52,076 bases of DNA from contig JASGUQ010000035.1 in NCBI GenBank assembly GCA_030057655.1, forward strand, positions 1-52,076, written 5' to 3'. The DNA comes from Bacillota bacterium. Lineage in GTDB: Bacteria; Bacillota; Clostridia; Christensenellales; Aristaeellaceae. Below, in pieces: positions 33,412 to 41,853 of this stretch. Within the stretch, counting starts at the first letter, position 1, and every line of letters begins with the position of its first letter. The notes under the pieces were generated by a model that was not told the DNA's origin, made no database searches, and saw only the letters and a list, made by a program, of their open reading frames with translations. The translations under genes were made by a program, and so were the position numbers.

Positions 33412-34858
33412 AACGAAAGTTAAAATAGGCGTTGATGCAATAAAACTGACAGCATCAAAATTGATTAATTTGATCATCACGCTTGCTTCCGGCATGCTGC
33501 TTTCGCGATTTCTCACACTGGAAGAATACGGAACATACTCTCAACTATTGATGGTGGTTAATTTAGCATGTTCTCTTTTTATGCTGGGTTTGCCGAACAG
33601 CATAAATTACTTTTTTGCACGTGCTGAAAACGAGCTTCAGAAAAGTCATTTTTTATCTGTTTATTACACCTTAAATACACTTCTCAGCTTTATTACAGGG
33701 TTAATGTTAGTAATTTCAGTTCCGCTCATTGAACGACTTTTGTCAAACTATCAAATTCGGTATTTCATTTTCTTTTTAGCAGTATTTCCCTGGACAAGGA
33801 TTATTATGTCCAGTATTGAAAGTGTATTGATTGTCAGTCAAAAATCAAACCTGCTTATTATATACAGAATACTCAATAGTTTGTTTCTTTTGCTTATTAT
33901 TCTCATTGCACGAGTTTTGAATTTGAGTTTCTCTTCCTATCTTTTGTTATATTTATTTACTGAGATATTATTTACTGTATGGGTTTATCTAATCTTAGGA
34001 AAATTAAGTGAGAAACTAAAACCTGATTTTGATAGAGAACTAACAAAAAAAATATTTTATTATTCGATTCCAATCGGTGTCGCTACCATGCTGGGGACAA
34101 TAAATATTGAATTAGGGAAACTTGTTATCAGCAACAACATGGGAACAGAATTGCTAGCAATTTATACGAATGCATCAAAAGAATTGCCTGTTACAATTAT
34201 TGCTGGTTCAGTTACATCGGTGCTATTGCCGCAAATAACAAGGCTGCTTCAGCAAGGAAAGAAAATACAAGCCTTGAAGACCTGGGAAGATGCAATTGTT
34301 CTTTCTTTTATTGTTATTAGCTTTTTTGCCATTGCTTTTTTTGTTTTTGCACCAGAAGTAATCATGGTTTTATACTCGGAAAAATATCTTCTTGGTGTTG
34401 ACGTGTTTCGTGTTTTTTGTCTTGTTTTATTGCTTAGATGTACTTATTTTGGAATAGTTTTAAATGCCACTGGAAAAACAAAATATATTTTTTACAGTTC
34501 TTTTGCCTCATTAGCCTTAAACATCTTATTAAGTATGGTACTGATACCGTATTTGGGTTTACTAGGGCCAGCTTTAGCATCACTAATATCTGCAATTGTA
34601 ATGAACTTAGCGCAGCTTGTTTATACGAGCTATTGTACAGAAATCTCTTTTTCTCATATTTTCCCTTGGAAAACTATAGGAAAAGTATTGATAGTTCAGG
34701 GTTTGCTTGGTGGTTTGGCAATTATATCTAAAAAGCCAATTGCAGAGTTCTTCGGAGAAATAATGGCTGCCGTTTTTATAGGAGCAATATGGTTTGTTAT
34801 AATGGCACTACTGTTTAGGAAATCGATTATGCTCAGATGGAAAAGGTTAAACCATTAA
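33404..34858 (+). CDS. Repeat-unit flippase, Wzx (PST/MATE superfamily)
   Basis: 484 residues with about 12-14 predicted helices. The N-terminus KLINLIITLASGMLLSRFLTLEEYGTYSQ is the typical first helix and loop of polysaccharide transporters. It would flip undecaprenyl-linked repeat units outward for polymerisation by the Wzy protein. It overlaps the preceding glycosyltransferase by eight bases. Confidence 0.9.
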   Translation: MNKTKVKIGVDAIKLTASKLINLIITLASGMLLSRFLTLEEYGTYSQLLMVVNLACSLFMLGLPNSINYFFARAENELQKSHFLSVYYTLNTLLSFITGLMLVISVPLIERLLSNYQIRYFIFFLAVFPWTRIIMSSIESVLIVSQKSNLLIIYRILNSLFLLLIILIARVLNLSFSSYLLLYLFTEILFTVWVYLILGKLSEKLKPDFDRELTKKIFYYSIPIGVATMLGTINIELGKLVISNNMGTELLAIYTNASKELPVTIIAGSVTSVLLPQITRLLQQGKKIQALKTWEDAIVLSFIVISFFAIAFFVFAPEVIMVLYSEKYLLGVDVFRVFCLVLLLRCTYFGIVLNATGKTKYIFYSSFASLALNILLSMVLIPYLGLLGPALASLISAIVMNLAQLVYTSYCTEISFSHIFPWKTIGKVLIVQGLLGGLAIISKKPIAEFFGEIMAAVFIGAIWFVIMALLFRKSIMLRWKRLNH

Positions 34859-34911
34859 ATTAACACGAAAAGTTATATATAATAAAACAAAGATTTGGAG
34901 GTGAATTCCTA

Positions 34912-35094
34912 GTGAGCTTTTTAAAAGCTACATTATTAACATCCGGCGGCACCGGTTCCTTTGGTTCAGCGGTATTGGATCGCTTTCTCACCAGCAACAT
35001 TGAGGAGATTCACATCTTTTTCCGGTATGAGAAGAAACAGAATGACAGGCGTTACCGCAATCAGGCGCTATATGCTGAGCACAGTTAGAAACTA
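34912..35094 (+). pseudogene. Decayed copy of the fnlA 5' end
   Basis: From GTG 34912, behind GGAGGTG, the frame encodes LLTSGGTGSFGSAVLDRFLT and then EEIHIFFRYEKKQND and NQALYAEHS before a TAG at 35086. The intact fnlA at 36293 reads LLITGGTGSFGSAVLDRFLT, EIRIFSRDEKKQDD and YQALYPEHS in the same register. The TAG stands where fnlA has CGG, and homology runs a few bases further. This is a partial, mutated duplicate of about 60 codons, left by recombination. It separates wzx from the acyltransferase gene. Confidence 0.9.
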
Positions 35095-35129
35095 TGTTCT
35101 TTTATTATTTAACAAAGGAGTAGTTTGTT

Positions 35130-36218
35130 ATGTTACTTTCGAAAGGATTATACCAGAAAGAACGGATACTTTGGATTGATATAGCGAAAGGATATGGTAT
35201 TTTCTTCATAGTTCTTGGACATGTATTAAGAACAGGTGTTGTTCGTCAATTCCTGTATTCATTTCATGTTCCGTTTTTCTTTATTTTATCGGGTTTGACA
35301 TATAGACCTTCAGAAAGAACAATGAATTTTTTTAAAAAAAGGTTTAAAACAATCTTAATCCCTTATTTCGTGTTTGGCTTAATTAGTATACTTATTTATC
35401 GAATCTTAGCAATATATATAGATGTTGACTTTGAGCTTCGAACAGGAATCCTTGAAAATATTGTTGGTATGTTTTATGGTAATCCAAGAACTGATTTAAT
35501 GAAGTGGAATTTACCATTATGGTTTTTGCCAAGTTTATTTTCAACGATGTTTATTGCTGAGATACTGGAGAGTATATTAGACAAGCACATTCAGAAGCAA
35601 AAATGGCTTAGAGCAGTTGTCGTATTTCTCTGTTTATTTCTTGGATTAGTTTTACACAACGCGATAAAACAATATGATATTAAACTTCCATTTTTCCTTG
35701 AGTCTCTGTTTTTCTTACTAGGTTTTTTTGAGTTAGGAGTGTTTATTAGTCCACTGATTCAGAAAAAAGAGATATCTGAAAAGATCAAAAAAAGACCTGC
35801 TACTAGTTTGTTGATGTCTCTTTGTTTAATTCTGATAGGTTTATTTGCAAGTTTAATTAATGGATCAACTGAGGTGATTGCAATTTCATATGGTTCATAT
35901 CCAATTTTGTTTGTTGTAAGTGCAATCAGTATTAGTTTTGGTTTAATTATTGTTTCATTTATTACACCATCTACATTACAAATTCAATTAATAGGCTTCT
36001 CCAGTTTAAGCATACTGCTTCTTCACAAGTTTCCAATATTACTATTTCAATTTATTATACCGTTTACAAAAAAGGCCTTAGAAAAGCCATCATCCTTGTT
36101 GGGTTTTGTTACATCATTGATTGTTAGTGTATTAACTATTTTTCTTTGTCTGTTAGCCAGTAAAGTTATTGAAAAACTATTACCAGAGATATTAGGGAAA
36201 AAGAGGGAAGTTGAATAA
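35130..36218 (+). CDS. Membrane acyltransferase 3 family protein
   Basis: 362 residues with about ten helices. The N-terminus ILWIDIAKGYGIFFIVLGHVLR has the conserved His of acyltransferase 3 enzymes, followed by SFHVPFFFILSGLTYRP. Such proteins O-acetylate sugars of surface polymers using acetyl groups from the cytosol. It is flanked by the fnlA fragment and intact fnlA and is very AT-rich, indicating that it is a cassette inserted by recombination. GGAG precedes the ATG. Confidence 0.87.
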   Translation: MLLSKGLYQKERILWIDIAKGYGIFFIVLGHVLRTGVVRQFLYSFHVPFFFILSGLTYRPSERTMNFFKKRFKTILIPYFVFGLISILIYRILAIYIDVDFELRTGILENIVGMFYGNPRTDLMKWNLPLWFLPSLFSTMFIAEILESILDKHIQKQKWLRAVVVFLCLFLGLVLHNAIKQYDIKLPFFLESLFFLLGFFELGVFISPLIQKKEISEKIKKRPATSLLMSLCLILIGLFASLINGSTEVIAISYGSYPILFVVSAISISFGLIIVSFITPSTLQIQLIGFSSLSILLLHKFPILLFQFIIPFTKKALEKPSSLLGFVTSLIVSVLTIFLCLLASKVIEKLLPEILGKKREVE

Positions 36219-36292
36219 AAGCTCTATTTAAAGGCAATTTTAATACTGTAAACTTTAAACTACACTACTTGATTAGATAGAAGGAAAATAAA

Positions 36293-37339
36293 ATGTTAAA
36301 TTTAAATTCCACCCTCCTCATCACCGGTGGCACCGGTTCCTTTGGTTCAGCGGTGCTGGACCGCTTTCTCACCAGCGAGATTGGGGAAATCCGCATCTTT
36401 TCCCGCGATGAGAAGAAGCAGGACGACATGCGCCACCGCTACCAGGCGCTGTACCCGGAGCACAGCCGGAAGCTGAAGTTTTTTATCGGCGATGTGCGGG
36501 ACCTGGCCTCTGTTAAAAACGCCATCTATGGCGTGGATTATATTTTTCACGCGGCGGCCTTAAAGCAGGTGCCCAGCTGCGAGTTCTTCCCCATGGAGGC
36601 GGTGAAAACCAACATCATCGGCACGGACAACGTGCTGACCGCGGCCATTTCCGAAGGGGTGAAGGCGGTGATCTGCCTGTCCACGGACAAGGCGGCCTAC
36701 CCCATCAACGCCATGGGCACCAGCAAGGCCATGATGGAAAAGGTGATCGTGGCCAAAAGCCGCACCGTGTCGCCGGAGCGCACCAAGATCTGCTGCACCC
36801 GCTACGGCAATGTGCTGTGCAGCCGCGGCAGCGTGGTGCCCCTGTTTATCGATCAGATCAAGGCGGGCAAGGACCTGACCGTGACAGACCCGACCATGAC
36901 CCGCTTTATCATGTCGCTGGATGAGGCGGTGGACCTGGTGCTGTTTGCCTTTGAAAACGGCGTCAGCGGGGATATCCTGGTGCAGAAGGCCCCGGCCTGC
37001 ACCATTGGGGACCTGGCCCGGGCGGTGAAGGAGCTATTTGACCCGGACAACCGGGTTTCCCTGCGCACCATCGGCATCCGCCACGGCGAAAAGATGTATG
37101 AGACCCTGCTGACCAACGAGGAATCCGCCAACGCCATCGACCTGGGGGATTTCTATCGTGTGCCCAGCGACAAGCGGGATTTGAACTATGATGTATACTT
37201 TAACAAGGGCGACACCAAGCGCAACCCGCTGACGGAGTTTAACAGCAACAACACCCGGATGTTAAACGTCCAGCAGGTGAAGGAAAAGCTGCTGACCCTC
37301 GCCTACATCCGGGATGAGCTGGCCGCCATGCGGCCCTGA
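36293..37339 (+). CDS. fnlA: UDP-GlcNAc 4,6-dehydratase/5-epimerase (first UDP-L-FucNAc enzyme)
   Basis: 348 residues, short-chain dehydrogenase fold. The NAD(P)-binding motif is ITGGTGSFGSAV, followed by FSRDEKKQDDMRHRY, the active-site STDKAAYPINAMGTSKAMMEK and CTRYGNVLCSRGSVVPLF. It matches FnlA/CapE/WbjB, which converts UDP-GlcNAc to a 4-keto-6-deoxy L-sugar. fnlB and fnlC follow in the order seen in Staphylococcus, Pseudomonas and E. coli. GC content rises sharply here. A decayed copy of its first 60 codons lies 1.4 kb upstream. Confidence 0.93.
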   Translation: MLNLNSTLLITGGTGSFGSAVLDRFLTSEIGEIRIFSRDEKKQDDMRHRYQALYPEHSRKLKFFIGDVRDLASVKNAIYGVDYIFHAAALKQVPSCEFFPMEAVKTNIIGTDNVLTAAISEGVKAVICLSTDKAAYPINAMGTSKAMMEKVIVAKSRTVSPERTKICCTRYGNVLCSRGSVVPLFIDQIKAGKDLTVTDPTMTRFIMSLDEAVDLVLFAFENGVSGDILVQKAPACTIGDLARAVKELFDPDNRVSLRTIGIRHGEKMYETLLTNEESANAIDLGDFYRVPSDKRDLNYDVYFNKGDTKRNPLTEFNSNNTRMLNVQQVKEKLLTLAYIRDELAAMRP

Positions 37340-37363
37340 CCCAAGGCATTTGAAGGAGGAAAG

Positions 37364-38506
37364 ATGAACATTTTAATCACCGGCGCAAAGGGCTTTATGG
37401 GCAAAAACCTGATCGCCACGCTGGAAGCCATCCGGGACGGGAAGGACAAAAGCCATGGGCTGACCACGGAACTGAACATCCTGCCCTATGACCTGGATAC
37501 CGACCCGGCCTTGCTGGACGGCTATTGCCGGCAGGCGGATTTTGTCTGCCACCTGGCGGGCGTCAACCGGCCCAAGGACACGGCGGAATTTATGGAGGGG
37601 AACTTCGGCTTTACCTCCACCCTGCTGACCGCCTTGAAAAAGCATGGCAACCGCTCCCCCGTGCTGATCACCTCCTCCATCCAGGCCGCCCTGGACAACC
37701 CCTATGGCCAAAGCAAAAAGGCCGGGGAGAACCTGATGTTTGCCTACGGCAGGGAGACCGGCGCGCCGGTGTACGTCTACCGCCTGCCCAACGCCTTTGG
37801 CAAGTGGTCCCGTCCCAATTACAACAGCGCCATCGCCACCTTCTGCAACAACATCGCGCGGGGGCTGCCCATCACGGTCAGCGACCGGGCCAACGCGCTG
37901 AACCTTGTATACATTGACGACATCGTCGCGGAGATCATCCGCGCCATGCAGGGCAAGCCCAACAGGGCAGGGGAATTTTGCGAGGTGCAGCCCGTGCACC
38001 AGGCCACCCTGGGGCAGATCGTGGACTGGATCAGCAGCTTTCCGGAGTCCAGAACCAGCCTGCAGGTGCCCCAGCTTGACCAGCCCCTGGTTAAAAAACT
38101 ATACTCTACCTACCTTTCCTTCCTGCCGGAGGATGCCTTTGCCTATCCATTGACCATGCACGTGGACGACAGGGGCAGCTTTACCGAGGTGCTGCGCAGC
38201 CCCGACCGGGGCCAGGTGTCCATCAACATCTCAAAGCCGGGCATCACCAAGGGAAACCACTGGCACCACACCAAGAACGAGAAATTCCTGGTGGTGAAGG
38301 GGCAGGGGGTGATCCGCTTCCGCAAGATCGGCGAGGATCAGGTGATCGAGTACTTTGTGAACGGGGATGAACTAAAGGTGGTGGACATCCCCACCGGCTA
38401 CACCCACAACATTGAAAACCTTGGGCAAGAGGACATGGTGACCCTGATGTGGGCCAACGAACCCTTTGACCCGCAGAAGCCGGACACCTACTTTGAAAAA
38501 GTCTGA
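37364..38506 (+). CDS. fnlB: Bifunctional epimerase/reductase CapF/WbjC with cupin domain
   Basis: 380 residues. The N-terminal reductase domain starts ILITGAKGFMGKNLI, with VYRLPNAFGKWSRPNYNSA. The C-terminal cupin (about 260-378) has GITKGNHWHHTKNEKFLVV with metal-binding His residues and IPTGYTHNIENLG. CapF-type enzymes epimerise C-3 via the cupin domain and reduce the C-4 keto group, giving UDP-N-acetyl-L-talosamine type intermediates. AAGGAGG lies before the ATG. Confidence 0.93.
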   Translation: MNILITGAKGFMGKNLIATLEAIRDGKDKSHGLTTELNILPYDLDTDPALLDGYCRQADFVCHLAGVNRPKDTAEFMEGNFGFTSTLLTALKKHGNRSPVLITSSIQAALDNPYGQSKKAGENLMFAYGRETGAPVYVYRLPNAFGKWSRPNYNSAIATFCNNIARGLPITVSDRANALNLVYIDDIVAEIIRAMQGKPNRAGEFCEVQPVHQATLGQIVDWISSFPESRTSLQVPQLDQPLVKKLYSTYLSFLPEDAFAYPLTMHVDDRGSFTEVLRSPDRGQVSINISKPGITKGNHWHHTKNEKFLVVKGQGVIRFRKIGEDQVIEYFVNGDELKVVDIPTGYTHNIENLGQEDMVTLMWANEPFDPQKPDTYFEKV

Positions 38507-38527
38507 GCACCCCATGAGGTAAAGAAG

Positions 38528-39670
38528 ATGAGCAAATTAAACCTGATGACCATTGTTGGCACCCGGCCGGAGATCATCCGGCTGTCCGAGGTGATCAAAA
38601 AGTGCGACAAATATTTCAACCAGACGCTGGTGCACACCGGGCAGAACTATGACTATACCTTAAACCAGATCTTTTTTGAGGACCTGGAACTGCGCCAGCC
38701 GGACCTGTATTTGAACGTGGTCGGGAATGACCTGGGCGAGACCATCGGCAACATCATCGCGAGGTCTTATTCCGTGCTGAAGGAGCGCATGCCGGACGCG
38801 CTGCTGATCCTGGGGGACACCAACTCCTGCCTGTCGGCCATCGCCGCAAAGCGCCTGCACATCCCCATTTTTCATATGGAGGCGGGCAACCGCTGCTTTG
38901 ACGAGAACCTGCCGGAGGAGACAAACCGCCGCATCGTGGATCACATCGCGGATGTCAACCTGTGCTATTCGGAGCATGCCCGGCGCTATCTGAACCGCGA
39001 GGGCCGCCCGGTGGAGCGCACCTATGTAACCGGCTCCCCCATGGCGGAGGTGCTGACAGCGCAGCTTAAAAAAATCAAGGGGAGCGATGTCCTCCCGCGC
39101 CTGGGGCTGGAAAAAGGAAAATACATCCTGCTGTCTGCCCACCGGGAGGAGAACATCGACAATGAAAACAACTTCTTTTCCCTGATGGAAGCGGTCAACA
39201 CCATGGCGGAAAAGTACGATATGCCGGTCATCTACTCCACCCATCCGCGCAGCCGCAAGATGATTGAGAAGCGGGGCTTTGTCTTCCATCCCAATGTGCG
39301 CCAGCTGGAGCCCTTTGGTTTTTCAGATTACAACCATTTGCAGCTCAGCGCCTTTTGCGTGGTTTCCGATTCCGGCACCCTGCCGGAGGAAAGCGCGTTC
39401 TTTAACAGCGTCGGCCTGCCCTTCCCCGCGGTCTGCGTCCGCACCTCCACAGAGCGCCCGGAAGCGCTTGAAAAGGGCAATTTTATCATCGCGGGCATCA
39501 CCACCAAGGAAGTGCTGCAGGCGGTGGCCTGCGCGGTGGACATGCAGCAAAATGGCCATCTTGGCGTGCCTGTGCCGGATTATACGGATCTGAACGTATC
39601 GGACAAGGTGGTCAAGATTATCCAGAGCTATACGGGCATCGTGGACAGGATGGTATGGCGGAAGTACTGA
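38528..39670 (+). CDS. fnlC: UDP-L-FucNAc-forming 2-epimerase (WecB/CapG family)
   Basis: 380 residues, non-hydrolysing UDP-GlcNAc 2-epimerase fold. Signatures are TIVGTRPEIIRLSEVIKK, VHTGQNYDY, HMEAGNRCFDENLPEETNRR and SDSGTLPEESAFFNSVGLP. As third member of the trio it inverts C-2 to yield UDP-N-acetyl-L-fucosamine, the donor for a locus glycosyltransferase. The RCFDENLPEE motif matches the CapG/WbjD branch rather than WecB. Confidence 0.92.
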   Translation: MSKLNLMTIVGTRPEIIRLSEVIKKCDKYFNQTLVHTGQNYDYTLNQIFFEDLELRQPDLYLNVVGNDLGETIGNIIARSYSVLKERMPDALLILGDTNSCLSAIAAKRLHIPIFHMEAGNRCFDENLPEETNRRIVDHIADVNLCYSEHARRYLNREGRPVERTYVTGSPMAEVLTAQLKKIKGSDVLPRLGLEKGKYILLSAHREENIDNENNFFSLMEAVNTMAEKYDMPVIYSTHPRSRKMIEKRGFVFHPNVRQLEPFGFSDYNHLQLSAFCVVSDSGTLPEESAFFNSVGLPFPAVCVRTSTERPEALEKGNFIIAGITTKEVLQAVACAVDMQQNGHLGVPVPDYTDLNVSDKVVKIIQSYTGIVDRMVWRKY

Positions 39671-39707
39671 TGACCGGCCAGACCATGCTGATTTTTCGAG
39701 TAATCAA

Positions 39708-40286
39708 ATGATATTGTTTCTTGCGGGCATTGCCCTTGTTGTTCTCATGTTCTATTTTACGCGGCAATTGCAGGGCAGCCTGCCGCCGGAGCGGTTCAGG
39801 CAGATGATGCGCCTGCTGATACCGATTTACCTGCTCATCAACGGGGCTTTTACGCTGTTTATGCGAATCCCGGGGGAATTTCCCGTGGTGCTTGTTCCGT
39901 TGCGGTCCTATTTTGCCGCGTTCGGGTGGGATGTCAAGTCCTTTGCTGATTTAGGGCAGCTGTTTGGCGGATTGTGGGAGGAAACCGCCGCGTTTTCTTT
40001 GGAATTCCTGCTTGACGCGGGACAGAACATCGTTCTGTTCATGCCGTTTGGGTTTTTGCTGTGCGCCGTGAGCGGGCATCCGCGAACAGCGTGGATCCTG
40101 CTGCTCGGCTTGCTTCTGTCTTTGTGCATTGAGGGATGCCAGCTGATGCTCCGGATTGGCTGTTTTGACACAGGCGATGTCCTGCACAATGTTTTAGGGA
40201 CTTATCTGGGCGTCCGTCTCTACCGGCGCGTGCCGGGGAAGAGCCAGACGCAGAAAATGGATGCAGCGCTTAAACAAGGGGACTGA
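39708..40286 (+). CDS. VanZ-family membrane protein
   Basis: 192 residues with about five helices. The VanZ pattern is visible: VLVPLRSY early, then LLDAGQNIVLFMPFGFLL, LLSLCIEGCQLMLRIGCFDTGDVLHNVLGTYLG. VanZ-like proteins are common at the ends of Gram-positive surface-polymer loci; their biochemical role is unresolved, and the original VanZ gives low-level teicoplanin resistance. It is the last gene of the locus. The start has only a poor ribosome site, so coupling is possible. Confidence 0.85.
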   Translation: MILFLAGIALVVLMFYFTRQLQGSLPPERFRQMMRLLIPIYLLINGAFTLFMRIPGEFPVVLVPLRSYFAAFGWDVKSFADLGQLFGGLWEETAAFSLEFLLDAGQNIVLFMPFGFLLCAVSGHPRTAWILLLGLLLSLCIEGCQLMLRIGCFDTGDVLHNVLGTYLGVRLYRRVPGKSQTQKMDAALKQGD

Positions 40287-40310
40287 TATTGCCGATCAGG
40301 TATTTTTATT
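40283..40310 (+). terminator. Weak terminator candidate at the end of the polysaccharide locus
   Basis: CTGAT (40283-40287) pairs with ATCAG (40295-40299), then GTATTTTTATT. It overlaps the VanZ-family stop codon. Only five base pairs, so marginal. Confidence 0.35.
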
Positions 40311-40393
40311 AAGAAGGGGGTATTGTAATTTGAGGAAAAACATAAAGCTTGATTTTAATGAATTTAAATTTGGGCCTGAAAGGTTCATTGTTG

Positions 40394-41632
40394 ATGTTTG
40401 AAATAAAAGGGAAAATCGCGACCGCAGTATGCTTTGCCACAGTCGTGGAAGATGAGGCCATCGAACAGATCCGCAGGATGTGCGATTATGAATTGACGCA
40501 AGGAAGCCGCGTTCGCATCATGCCCGATGTTCACGCGGGCAAAGGCTGCACCATCGGAACGACGATGACGGTTACAGATAAAGTGTGCCCGAACATTGTG
40601 GGCGTGGATATCGGATGCGGGATGTACACGCTTAAACTGGCGGATAAGGAACTGGACTTTGCCAGGATCGATGAGGCCGCTCACTTCATTCCTTCCGGGA
40701 TGAACACCTGGGAGGAGCGGGTGGAACCATTTGACCTGGCAGCGCTGCGCTGCTTTCGTGAACTGAAAAACACCAAGCGGCTGGAGCGTTCCTTGGGCAC
40801 GCTGGGCGGGGGCAACCATTTTATTGAGATTGAAAAGGCCTCTGACGGCGCCTTTTATCTGGTGGTCCACTCGGGCAGCCGGAACCTTGGCAAGCAGGTT
40901 GCGGAGATCTATCAGCAACTGGCCATTGACCTGCACAGGGGTAAAGAAGCGTTTTTCAAGCAGCGGGATGAGATCATCCGCAGCTACAAGGAAGATGGTC
41001 GGGGTTCAGAGATCCAGAAGACTTTGAAGAAATTGAAAAAAAGCTTTGAAACACAGGTTCTTCCAGTTCCGGAAGACCTCTGCTGGCTGTATGGTTCTGA
41101 TTTGGAAGATTATCTGCACGATATGGAGATCTGCCAGCGCTTCGCGTGCAGAAGCCGGGAAATCATGGCGGAAACAATCCTTCAGAGAACGGGGATGACC
41201 GCAGGCGAAGCCTTTCACACCATCCACAACTATATCGACACAAAGGAAATGATCATCAGGAAAGGCGCAATCTCCGCGCATCAAGGTGAAAAGGTGCTGA
41301 TTCCCATCAACATGCGCGACGGGTCTGTGCTCGCGGTAGGCAAGGGAAACCCGGAATGGAATTATTCCGCGCCGCACGGGGCTGGGCGCATCATGTCCAG
41401 AAGCAGGGCATTTAAGAGCATTGACATGAAAGCTTACCAGGCGGCGATGGCCAACGTCTACTCCTCCACCGTGAATGAGCAGACACTGGATGAGGCGCCG
41501 ATGGCATACAAATCCATGGAGGACATCATCGACGTGATCCATGAATCAGTGGACGTCATTGACATCATGAAACCTGTGTATAATTTCAAGGCTGCCGAAG
41601 ACGAAAGGCCCCGGAGAAAAGGAAGACGGTGA
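40394..41632 (+). CDS. rtcB: RNA ligase RtcB family
   Basis: 412 residues from ATG 40394; relatives start MFEIKGK, so the in-frame ATG upstream (40349) is less likely. Conserved metal and nucleotide sites are DVHAGKGCTIG, GVDIGCGM, GGGNHFIE and HSGSRNLG, with the GMP-accepting His in APHGAGRIMSR. RtcB joins RNA ends with 2',3'-cyclic phosphate or 3'-phosphate to 5'-OH using GTP. Bacterial copies often serve RNA repair after ribotoxin damage. No archease, RtcA or RtcR is adjacent. Confidence 0.92.
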   Translation: MFEIKGKIATAVCFATVVEDEAIEQIRRMCDYELTQGSRVRIMPDVHAGKGCTIGTTMTVTDKVCPNIVGVDIGCGMYTLKLADKELDFARIDEAAHFIPSGMNTWEERVEPFDLAALRCFRELKNTKRLERSLGTLGGGNHFIEIEKASDGAFYLVVHSGSRNLGKQVAEIYQQLAIDLHRGKEAFFKQRDEIIRSYKEDGRGSEIQKTLKKLKKSFETQVLPVPEDLCWLYGSDLEDYLHDMEICQRFACRSREIMAETILQRTGMTAGEAFHTIHNYIDTKEMIIRKGAISAHQGEKVLIPINMRDGSVLAVGKGNPEWNYSAPHGAGRIMSRSRAFKSIDMKAYQAAMANVYSSTVNEQTLDEAPMAYKSMEDIIDVIHESVDVIDIMKPVYNFKAAEDERPRRKGRR

Positions 41633-41693
41633 TTGTTTGTTATGTCCGATACTGATACAAAGACGACAGATTGGGATCAATCACCGATGCTTA

Positions 41694-41853
41694 TACTGAA
41701 CGAATGAGTAAATGCACCGATGGGATGAGAGATTTTGATGGCTCCGCTAAGCCGAATGAACGAGGCGTAGCCGCAGTCCTACGCTGAGTGAGAGAGGCAA
41801 CGCGGAGGCGCAAAAGATCCAGTCCATCAAAGCATTTATAATTGAGTTCAGTA
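41694..41853. repeat. Inverted-repeat intergenic element, copy A
   Basis: A 160-bp unit bounded by TACTGA and TCAGTA. The arms pair over about 22 bp (left arm TACTGAAC...GTAAATGC at 41694-41715, right arm GCATTTATAA...GTTCAGTA at 41832-41853). A second inner pair is TTTGATGG (from 41734) against CCATCAAA (41824-41831). The centre contains AGGCGTAGCC. It is adjacent to the sulfatase stop codon. Copy B at 49372 has equal design, ends and central motif. It looks like a non-autonomous miniature or REP-like element. Confidence 0.75.
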
